Source: Accumulibacter sp. | GTDB lineage: Bacteria; Pseudomonadota; Gammaproteobacteria; Burkholderiales; Rhodocyclaceae | Direction: 5' to 3' | NCBI GenBank assembly: GCA_024235715.1 | Contig: JACKLW010000008.1 | Coordinates: 1-64,000, forward strand | Length of the DNA: 64,000 bases | In this document: one piece after another, positions 58,169 through 64,000 of the stretch | Layout: every line of letters begins with the position of its first letter | Numbering within the stretch: position 1 is the stretch's first letter | The notes under the pieces: generated by a model | Database searches by the model: none | What the model was told of the DNA's origin: nothing | The model's input: only the letters and a program-made list of their open reading frames with translations | Made by a program: the position numbers and the translations under genes

Positions 58169-60088
58169 CTACGAACCCTGCCGCGGCTGGAAGGCCATCG
58201 ACCGTGCCGATACGCTGAAGGCATCCGAGAAGCAGGCGCCGTCTTCGGCACCGTGCTGCTTGAGGAAGGGGAAGATCGCTTCGACCATGCGTACCGAGCC
58301 GCAGGCGTAGATTTCGTGATCCTTGAGCTCGGGGAAGTCTTCGAGAATCGCTTCGTGGACCAGGCCGGTGCGACCGCTCCAGCCGTCCTCCGATTCGGGT
58401 TCGGAAAGCACCGGGATGAAGTGGAAGTTGTCGTGCTCCTGCGCCCAGCGGGTGGGCAGTTCGGGCAGGTAGAGGTCTTGCAGTTTCTTTACTCCCCAGT
58501 AGAGGTGGATCTGCCGCTTGAGGCCGCGCTTGAAGGCGTCTTCGACCATGCTCTTGACCGGCGCGAAGCCGGTGGCGCCGGCGACGAAGACGATCGGCCG
58601 TGCGGATTCGCGCAGGCTGAAGTCGCCGATCGGGCCTTCGAAGCGGATTTCGTCGCCCTCCTTCATCGCTTCGAAGACGTGCGTCGTGAACCTGCCGCCC
58701 GCCATCAGGCGGATCTGCAGTTCGACGAACTCGGGTTCGTGCGGCGGGTTGGCGAACGAGAAGGCGCGCCGCTGGCCGTCGTCGAGGATGATGTTCACGT
58801 ACTGGCCGGCCTTGAAGCGGATCGATTGCCCCTCCGGCAGCTTGAGCAGCACGCGCATCACGTCGTGGGTGAGCTTCTCCATCTTGACGACGCGGGCGGT
58901 GTACTCCTGAATGCCGCTGGCGGCGGTGCTGGCCTGGTACTCGATGATTACGTCTTCGAGCGCGGTGGCACAGCAGGAGAGCACCTTGCCCTGCGCCAAT
59001 TCGGCGTCGGAGAGTGCGCTTGGCTGGTAGAGACCGGGGTCGACCCTGCCTTGCAGGACGGTGCACTTGCAGACGCCACAGCCGCCGTTGCGGCATTCGT
59101 AAGGCAGGCTGATGTCCTGGCGCAGGCCGGCGTCGAGCAGCGTTTCACCAAAGCGGGCGTTGACCGACCGATGATCGGGCTGGAAGGTGATCGACGTCAG
59201 CGCCTTGGCCGCGCCGAGTCGCTTCGGCGGCAGCCAGGGAACGAGGAAGAGCAGGCCGGTGAGGCCAATGACCCAGAACCAGAGGTGCAGGGGGTTGGTG
59301 ACGTAGACCAGCGCCAGCACCGGCAATTCGAACCAGTCGAAGGCGATGCCGGTCGGTACCACCGACATGTCGGCCTCGCCACCCTGGCTGAGAATGGGCT
59401 TGACCAGGGCGAGCATCAGGAACATCAGCGACACGGCGATGGCGATCGGGCGCGGCGGGTTGATGTGCGCGCGCGGGACGCGTTGTACATGCACCCACAT
59501 CACGAAGCCGATGATCAGGGGAATGCCGATGTGCATGAAGGCGAGCAGGGTGAACAGGCGGCTATTGACGTTCTCGAGGTACAGGAAGTTGCGGATCAGC
59601 GTGCCGTTGAACATCGGCAGGATGTCGAACCATTCGGCCGTGGCGATGACCACGAACTGCGCCAGTTTGTCCCAGACGAGCATGAAACCATTGACCCCGG
59701 CGACGTAGATCAGCCACAACAGGGCGACGCCGGTCAGCCAGGAAAACGAGCGGAAGCCGCGATAGCGGTCGTAGGCGAAGTGCCGCAGCATGTGCAGCAG
59801 CATGGTCAGGATCATGCCGTCGGTGGCGTAGCGGTGGATGCTGCGCAGGATGCCGCCCAGCCACCACTGGTCGTGGGTGATGCTCTCGACCGACTCGAAG
59901 GCGTCATGGACGCCGGTGTCGGCGAAGATGTAGAGGTAGAGGCCGGAGATGAGCAGCAGCCAGAACTGCCAGAAACTGATCGTGCCGAGGTGGTAGAAGG
60001 GGTTCATCTTGTCGCCGAAGGCGACGTTGAACACGTTCTCGATGCGCATGAACAGCCAGCGGATGACTTGTTGTATGACTTTGACCAT
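58169..60088 (-). CDS. Cytochrome b/b6 fused to a [2Fe-2S] ferredoxin and ferredoxin-NAD(P)H reductase
   Basis: A 639-aa inner membrane redox protein. Residues about 1-300 are a cytochrome b (b6 N-terminal) domain with haem-ligating histidines in RSIHRYATDGM, LHMLRHFAYDRYRGF and LLAFMHIGIPL. A [2Fe-2S] ferredoxin module follows (CRNGGCGVCKC, about 331-341, plus SCC). The last part is FNR-like, with RAFSFANPP (FAD) and VAGATGFAPVKSM (NAD(P)). It should link the quinone pool to NAD(P)H. A similar novel fusion was pointed out in the Accumulibacter genome and proposed to act in anaerobic reductant supply. Function is inferred. Confidence 0.92.
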   Translation of the reverse strand: MVKVIQQVIRWLFMRIENVFNVAFGDKMNPFYHLGTISFWQFWLLLISGLYLYIFADTGVHDAFESVESITHDQWWLGGILRSIHRYATDGMILTMLLHMLRHFAYDRYRGFRSFSWLTGVALLWLIYVAGVNGFMLVWDKLAQFVVIATAEWFDILPMFNGTLIRNFLYLENVNSRLFTLLAFMHIGIPLIIGFVMWVHVQRVPRAHINPPRPIAIAVSLMFLMLALVKPILSQGGEADMSVVPTGIAFDWFELPVLALVYVTNPLHLWFWVIGLTGLLFLVPWLPPKRLGAAKALTSITFQPDHRSVNARFGETLLDAGLRQDISLPYECRNGGCGVCKCTVLQGRVDPGLYQPSALSDAELAQGKVLSCCATALEDVIIEYQASTAASGIQEYTARVVKMEKLTHDVMRVLLKLPEGQSIRFKAGQYVNIILDDGQRRAFSFANPPHEPEFVELQIRLMAGGRFTTHVFEAMKEGDEIRFEGPIGDFSLRESARPIVFVAGATGFAPVKSMVEDAFKRGLKRQIHLYWGVKKLQDLYLPELPTRWAQEHDNFHFIPVLSEPESEDGWSGRTGLVHEAILEDFPELKDHEIYACGSVRMVEAIFPFLKQHGAEDGACFSDAFSVSARSMAFQPRQGS

Positions 60089-60168
60089 TTTGATGTCAGC
60101 TCGGGAGGTTGGTTGGGCCTACGGGTTCGCGTACCCGGCGGTCGACCGGCGGGCAGTCGCGGCGGCGA

Positions 60169-60666
60169 TCATTTGAAGAACAGACCGCCCTGGTCGGGGT
60201 TGAAGTCGATGACCATCACCTGCCGCGGGGCGAGGGTGATCTCTTCCTCCTTGACGAACTTGAAGCCGGGAACGATCAGGTTGTCGTTCATCCTGACTGC
60301 CAGCTGGTGCTTGCCAGCCTTGACCTCGAAACGTTTGTAGACCGTCGAGACGCCGTCCTTGTAAAGGCCGGTGGGGTGCATCACGGTGCGGAAGACCGGC
60401 TCGCCGTCGAGGTCCAGCTCGAGATTGATGTCCGAGCGCTCGCGTGGGCAGTCCAGCGGGGCGCGCATGTTCGGCGGCATCCTGGCCAGTTCTTCGGGCG
60501 TCCGCTTGCGACACGCGCGGTCGCCGAGGTGGCTGATCGACAGCTTGATCAGCGCGACGTCGTCGGGAATCTGGTGATACGTCGGCGCGGTGGCGAAGTA
60601 GCCGATGAACGCGGCAAAGGCGCCGTACAGGATCACCTGGCCGACGATGGCGGCGGGTTTACGCAT
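60169..60666 (-). CDS. Membrane-anchored hypothetical protein of the cytochrome operon
   Basis: A 165-aa protein with one N-terminal helix (residues about 6-27) and a predicted periplasmic beta-sandwich part, including CRKRTPEELARMPPNMRAPLDCP, where two cysteines could pair. The sequence does not match a family I recognise. It starts inside the end of the upstream cytochrome gene (8-base overlap) and precedes the cytochrome b/FNR gene, so it is likely an accessory part of that redox system. Confidence 0.72.
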   Translation of the reverse strand: MRKPAAIVGQVILYGAFAAFIGYFATAPTYHQIPDDVALIKLSISHLGDRACRKRTPEELARMPPNMRAPLDCPRERSDINLELDLDGEPVFRTVMHPTGLYKDGVSTVYKRFEVKAGKHQLAVRMNDNLIVPGFKFVKEEEITLAPRQVMVIDFNPDQGGLFFK

Positions 60667-62233
60667 GATGTGGAGCTCTCCGCAGGTAGGGGGGAAGTCT
60701 GTCGCTCGCGGCCTCGAGGGTCTCGATCCGGATTCTGAACTCGGCCAGCGCGGTGCTCAGCACCTCGTCGTCGTGCGCCGAGGCGAAGGTCACCTGCAGT
60801 CGCGACGGCGGTACGCTGTGGCGCAGGTGCGGCTCGCGCTCGCCGAGCAGGCGCTCGCTGCTCCAGCGGTCGCCGAGGCGGAATTCGCAGCCGCCTTCAC
60901 GGCAGGCGGTGAGCATGACGCCGTCGGCGCCTCCGCGCAGCGCGTATTCGACGAAGGCCGGCGGTAGCATGCCGGTGCAGATCAGGTCGATCACCGCCGT
61001 GTCGGCAGCGGCCAGCGTCTTGCCGGCCGCGGCGCCGCGGGCGCAGGCAAAGACGACGATGCGTGTACGGCCGTCGAGTTGCGCCAGCGTCTGTTCGAGT
61101 TTCCGGCGCAGGGCGTCGACCGGCAGTTGCGGCATGTCGATGCCGGTGAGCAGCGTTTCGCGCCGGCGGAACGGGGTCGATGAAGGGCAGGCACCGGCGC
61201 AGATGCCGCAGGCGGCGCACATGTCGGGGTCGACCACGGCCAGCTTGAAGCCGGGTCGGCCGGGGTGCGGGGTCATCGAAATTGCGGCGTAGGGGCAGTC
61301 GGCGAGGCAGCGGTCGCAGCCGGTGCAATTGGCAGGGTCGACGACCGCGACGGGCTGCGGCCGGGCGTGCGGCAGCAGCGGCAGCGCAAAGAGCAGCGCC
61401 GTCAGGCCGAACAGCAGCGCCCAGACGATCGCCGGCGAACTGAGGTCGGTGAGCGGATGAATGAACAGGATGAACCAGTCGAAAGCGAGGTCGCCGGGCA
61501 CGATCGCCAGGTTGGCGGGCGGGTTGCTGAGCGCCGGGCGGAGCAGCGCGAGCAGGGTCAGCGCGGCGCCGGTGGCCAGCATCACGCGCCGCGTCGGCAG
61601 GTAGTCGACGTGGCTGATGCGATGAACGTGTGCCCACAGACCGAGAATCAGCAGCAGCGGCACGCCGAGATGGACGAAGACCAGGACGGTGAAGAAGCGG
61701 TCGCTGATCGCGCTCGGCGAAATGAAGTTGCGCGCCGACGGCTCGCTGAAGATCGGCAGCCAGTCGAGCAGTTCGGTGGTCGCGGTGGCCGACAACTGCG
61801 CGAGTTCGTCCCAGACGATCCAGTAACCGCCGATGCCGGCCACATAGGCCAGCCAGATCAGCGGGATGCCGGTCATCCACGAATAGAGGCGGAAGCCGTA
61901 ATAGCGGCCATAGGCCCATTCGCGAACGAGGTGCAGCATCATCACCAGCATGAAGCCGTCCGAGGCGTAGCGGTGCAGGCTGCGCAGGACGCCGCCGAGA
62001 TACCACTGTTCCCGCGAGAGGTAGCCGATCGAGTTGTAGACGGCGTCGATGCCGGTATCGAGGACGGTGTAAAGGTAGAGCCCGCTGCCGGCGACGATCC
62101 AGAGCAGAAAGAGACCCATCGCGCCGAGATGGCGCAGCGGGTTGTCCTGACCGCCGAAGGGCGCATCGAACGCTTCTTCCACGCGCAGGAAAACGCTCTT
62201 CGTGCTGTTGCGCAGTGCTGCGTGGAAGCTCAC
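60659..62233 (-). CDS. Cytochrome b fused to 2[4Fe-4S] ferredoxin and MvhD-like iron-sulphur domain
   Basis: A 524-aa protein. The cytochrome b domain (about 1-290) has haem histidines in LRSLHRYASDGFML, LHLVREWAYGRYYGF and LVFVHLGVPLLL. Two [4Fe-4S] motifs follow (CTGCDRCLADCP about 307, CAACGICAGACP about 337). Residues about 385-500 resemble MvhD/hydrogenase delta subunits (VVFACARG, LICTGMLPPAFVEYALRGGADG, TACREGGCEFRLGDRW), with four cysteines. It starts at GTG and heads the operon. The combination suggests electron transfer between quinone and soluble iron-sulphur partners. Confidence 0.9.
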   Translation of the reverse strand: MSFHAALRNSTKSVFLRVEEAFDAPFGGQDNPLRHLGAMGLFLLWIVAGSGLYLYTVLDTGIDAVYNSIGYLSREQWYLGGVLRSLHRYASDGFMLVMMLHLVREWAYGRYYGFRLYSWMTGIPLIWLAYVAGIGGYWIVWDELAQLSATATTELLDWLPIFSEPSARNFISPSAISDRFFTVLVFVHLGVPLLLILGLWAHVHRISHVDYLPTRRVMLATGAALTLLALLRPALSNPPANLAIVPGDLAFDWFILFIHPLTDLSSPAIVWALLFGLTALLFALPLLPHARPQPVAVVDPANCTGCDRCLADCPYAAISMTPHPGRPGFKLAVVDPDMCAACGICAGACPSSTPFRRRETLLTGIDMPQLPVDALRRKLEQTLAQLDGRTRIVVFACARGAAAGKTLAAADTAVIDLICTGMLPPAFVEYALRGGADGVMLTACREGGCEFRLGDRWSSERLLGEREPHLRHSVPPSRLQVTFASAHDDEVLSTALAEFRIRIETLEAASDRLPPYLRRAPHHA

Positions 62234-62273
62234 GTGTCTGGGGCCCCTGAAGCAATGGTGATGATAATTATTA

Positions 62274-62322
62274 GCCGTTTATTATATTGGTGAGCGGCTG
62301 GCGGCGACTTGACACGAGTCAA
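62274..62322 (-). promoter_or_regulatory. Class II Fnr/Crp-type promoter of the cytochrome operon
   Basis: On the minus strand, an exact palindrome TTGAC-N4-GTCAA (62309-62322) precedes a perfect -10 TATAAT (62281-62286). Placing the start 7 bases beyond the -10 puts +1 at 62274, so the palindrome is centred at -41.5, the class II position for Fnr/Crp activators. A 40-base leader leads to the GTG. The palindrome resembles Fnr/Anr (TTGAT-N4-ATCAA) and is identical to the core reported for HcpR-type regulators. Confidence 0.72.
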
Positions 62323-62390
62323 ATTCGAAAGAAGCGGCGCCTGCGGCGGCGTTGGCATCGGTCGATCGGGAACGCGCCGCCGCTGGCGAG

Positions 62391-62855
62391 CTAGACACCG
62401 TCGGCAAAGCCCTGTTGCCGCCAGGCTTCGAAGACCATCACCGCGACCGCGTTCGACAGGTTCAGGCTGCGCTGTCCCGGCAGCATCGGCAGGCGCAGGC
62501 GCTGCTCGGCGGCAAACTCGGCGATTACTTCGTCCGGCAGGCCGCTGGTCTCCTGCCCGAAGACGAAGACGTCGTCATTACGAAAAGCTGCGCTATCGAA
62601 GCGATGTCCGCCGCGGGTGGTGATCGCGAAGCGGCGTCGCCCGGCCAGCGCCTGCTTGCAGGCCTGCCAGTGCGGGTGCCGGAAGACGCGTGCGAACTCG
62701 TGGTAATCGAGGCCGGCGCGCTTCAGTGAGCGGTCTTCCCAGCGAAAGCCGAGCGGTTCGACGAGGTGCAGCTCGCAGCCGGTGTTGGCGCACAGACGGA
62801 TGACGTTGCCGGTGTTCGGCGGGATTTCTGGGCGGAAGAGGACGACGGCAGTCAA
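62391..62855 (-). CDS. trmL: tRNA (cytidine(34)-2'-O)-methyltransferase TrmL
   Basis: A 154-aa SpoU/TrmD-type SAM-dependent methyltransferase with the trefoil-knot motifs NTGNVIRLCANTGCELHLVEPLGF, FVFGQETSGLPDEV and LPMLPGQRSLNLSNAVAVMVFE. TrmL methylates the 2'-O of nucleotide 34 in certain leucine tRNAs. It is a single gene, followed by the cytochrome operon on the same strand. Confidence 0.94.
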   Translation of the reverse strand: MTAVVLFRPEIPPNTGNVIRLCANTGCELHLVEPLGFRWEDRSLKRAGLDYHEFARVFRHPHWQACKQALAGRRRFAITTRGGHRFDSAAFRNDDVFVFGQETSGLPDEVIAEFAAEQRLRLPMLPGQRSLNLSNAVAVMVFEAWRQQGFADGV

Positions 62856-63219
62856 TTGGTGCTCCGGAAAGTCGGCTTGCCTGGCCAGCGGCTTGCTCCT
62901 GCGACGCAGGAAACGAGGGAAGAACTCATGAAAATGTCATGAACTGGTCATGCACAAACGTCCGCCGGACTCCCGCGCCGCTGCGCGCCTCGCAGTGAGG
63001 AAGGAGGCCAAGGATGCCATTTTGAACGAGTTCAAGCAATCGGGGCGTTCTGTTGGCAGGCCCAGAGGAGGTTCTGTTGCCGGTCGACCAGGACAATTCA
63101 TGATGGCTTGCGGCGCATGCCAGGCCACCATGCCTGCAGCCGGAAATGTAGCGTACTATTTTGGCAAAGAACCACGTGTGAAGCATAGCGGAGAAACTTC
63201 GCCAGACGGAGAGAGGGTA
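62856..63219. other. Intergenic region ahead of the Uma2 gene
   Basis: A 364-base gap. An open frame runs in phase with the Uma2 gene from about 62950, but the protein match begins only at the ATG at 63220, so it is probably non-coding leader. A TACTAT hexamer near 63154 could be a -10, without a clear -35. No RNA or repeat was recognised. Confidence 0.5.
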
Positions 63220-63780
63220 ATGAGCGATCGGGCAGTGTCGGAAAGGTATACCGTGCGGGACTACCTGCTCTGGGAAGGCGATTGGGAGTTGATTCACGGG
63301 GCGCCGGTGGCCATGGCGCCTTCTCCCGCAGTGGCGCATCAGCAATTGAGCGCGGCCATCTTCAGGCAGCTCGATGAACTGCTGGACGACTGTCCGCGTT
63401 GTCAGGCGCTGTTCGAGATTGACGTCGAATTCGCGGACGATACCGTCGTCCGGCCGGATGTGCTGGTGATCTGTTACACGCCCGAGGGCGATCGCCTGAC
63501 GCGCGCGCCTGATCTGATTTTTGAGGTGCTCTCGCGACCGACCGCCCGCCGTGACGAAGTCGTCAAGTTCGAGCTCTATCGCAGCGAGGGCGTGACGCAC
63601 TATGTGCTCGTTTATCCGGAGGTGCGCAAGGCGAAGGTGTACCAGCTGTTCGCTGGCGAGTATCGAAAGGTCGCCGATTTCTCGAATGAAACGCATCATT
63701 TCGAGCTGTCGGCTTGCGCCATGGATTTCGACTTCAGCCGCCTCTGGCAGCGGCTTGGCGAGCGGCAGGCAAGCGCGTAA
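63220..63780 (+). CDS. Uma2-family PD-(D/E)XK nuclease-like protein
   Basis: A 186-aa protein of the Uma2 (DUF820) family. It opens RYTVRDYLLWEGDWELIHGAPVAMAPSPAVAHQQ; the nuclease core has VRPDVLVI, PDLIFEVLSR and a Lys-containing VKFELYRSEGV, a pattern of the PD-(D/E)XK fold. Biological targets of this very common family are unknown. The start at 63220 is supported by GGAGAGAGGG. Confidence 0.86.
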   Translation: MSDRAVSERYTVRDYLLWEGDWELIHGAPVAMAPSPAVAHQQLSAAIFRQLDELLDDCPRCQALFEIDVEFADDTVVRPDVLVICYTPEGDRLTRAPDLIFEVLSRPTARRDEVVKFELYRSEGVTHYVLVYPEVRKAKVYQLFAGEYRKVADFSNETHHFELSACAMDFDFSRLWQRLGERQASA

Positions 63781-63805
63781 CCGCAGCCGGGATGGCGCGC
63801 GCCTG

Positions 63806-64000
63806 TCAGCGCGCCCCGGGCTCGTCGCGACGCCGGTTCTTCCAGAAGTTGATCGACAGGTAGATCATGAAGCAGACGAAGGTCAGGAAGCCGGCGAACA
63901 TGAAGTACAGCGAGTAATCGGTGCGGTACTTGCCGGTGAGCGGATCGTAGACCGAGCAGATGATGCGCACGCGCTGCATGATCTCCTGGAGGGTGCCCAT
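63806..64000 (-). CDS. Probable C-terminal part of an SCO1/SenC-like copper chaperone (runs off the window)
   Basis: The frame is open to the right edge; the methionine at its end could be internal. The visible 64 residues have VRIICSVYDPLTGKYRTDYSL followed by one hydrophobic helix (FMFAGFLTFVCFMIYLSINF) and a basic tail. The ICxxYDPxTGKY pattern before a C-terminal helix resembles the end of SCO-family proteins of betaproteobacteria, which assemble the CuA site of cytochrome oxidases. The copper-binding core would lie outside the window, so the call is tentative. Confidence 0.5.
   Translation of the reverse strand: MGTLQEIMQRVRIICSVYDPLTGKYRTDYSLYFMFAGFLTFVCFMIYLSINFWKNRRRDEPGAR

Noticed and set aside
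58127-60340. A 737-codon plus-strand open frame
   Set aside because: It is antisense to the cytochrome b/FNR fusion gene, which has intact haem, FeS, FAD and NAD motifs.

Overview
The window looks like a piece of a high-GC betaproteobacterial chromosome of the Rhodocyclaceae type, most likely a Candidatus Accumulibacter-like polyphosphate-accumulating organism. No taxonomic marker such as an rRNA is present, so this is inferred from content: a phasin, a phoU-phoB-phoR cluster, a CYTH-CHAD protein of the kind linked to polyphosphate, two PEP-CTERM exported proteins, and a cytochrome b fused to a ferredoxin-NAD(P)H reductase module, an architecture highlighted in the first Accumulibacter genome work.

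Layout. 1-8.7 kb: end of an unidentified gene with a hairpin terminator; a PEP-CTERM gene behind a sigma-54-like promoter; a gamma-carbonic anhydrase; a tight MacAB-TolC-type export operon; a DUF3301/acpH pair; a second PEP-CTERM gene. 9-14.2 kb: typA/bipA, a truncated haemoglobin, a phasin with a strong sigma-70 promoter and terminator, a small winged-helix-like protein, and a CBS/DUF294 nucleotidyltransferase-like protein. 14.4-20.1 kb: a six-gene Mrp Na+/H+ antiporter operon with fused mrpAB. 20.5-23.2 kb: phoU-phoB-phoR. 23.2-31.3 kb: a lipoprotein, an ecotin, an amidohydrolase with an MFS-acyltransferase fusion, ubiA with a small c-type haem protein, and a membrane-anchored alpha/beta hydrolase.

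31.5-39.3 kb is an accessory island: a TIR protein 4 bases ahead of a STAND NTPase with a 14-repeat WD40 tail, facing a convergent pair made of a formylglycine-generating-enzyme-like/OmpA protein and an SH3/DUF4399 protein. The pair resembles NTPase-driven conflict (defence) systems. 39.7-51.4 kb: ubiD, a small membrane protein, a large periplasmic-sensing GGDEF-EAL protein, a PBP4-type D-Ala-D-Ala carboxypeptidase, CYTH-CHAD, a Crp/Fnr regulator divergent from an atypical haem-copper oxidase subunit I, and a TlpA-like thioredoxin. 51.5-55.7 kb is a decayed accessory region: an AAA ATPase behind a nested palindrome, an hsdM/hsdS deletion scar, an intact Fic gene and an internally deleted hsdR. 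55.7-64 kb: an HD-GYP protein, a YdhR-like/hotdog pair, the two-cytochrome redox operon behind a near-perfect class II Fnr/Crp-type promoter, trmL, a Uma2 nuclease-like protein and the tail of a probable SCO-family protein.

Functionally, the housekeeping genes fit a respiratory bacterium that cycles phosphate, polyhydroxyalkanoate and redox state: phosphate sensing, granule proteins, quinone biosynthesis, quinone-linked electron-transfer fusions under likely oxygen or redox control, Na+/H+ homeostasis and c-di-GMP signalling. No tRNA, rRNA, CRISPR array or insertion sequence was recognised.
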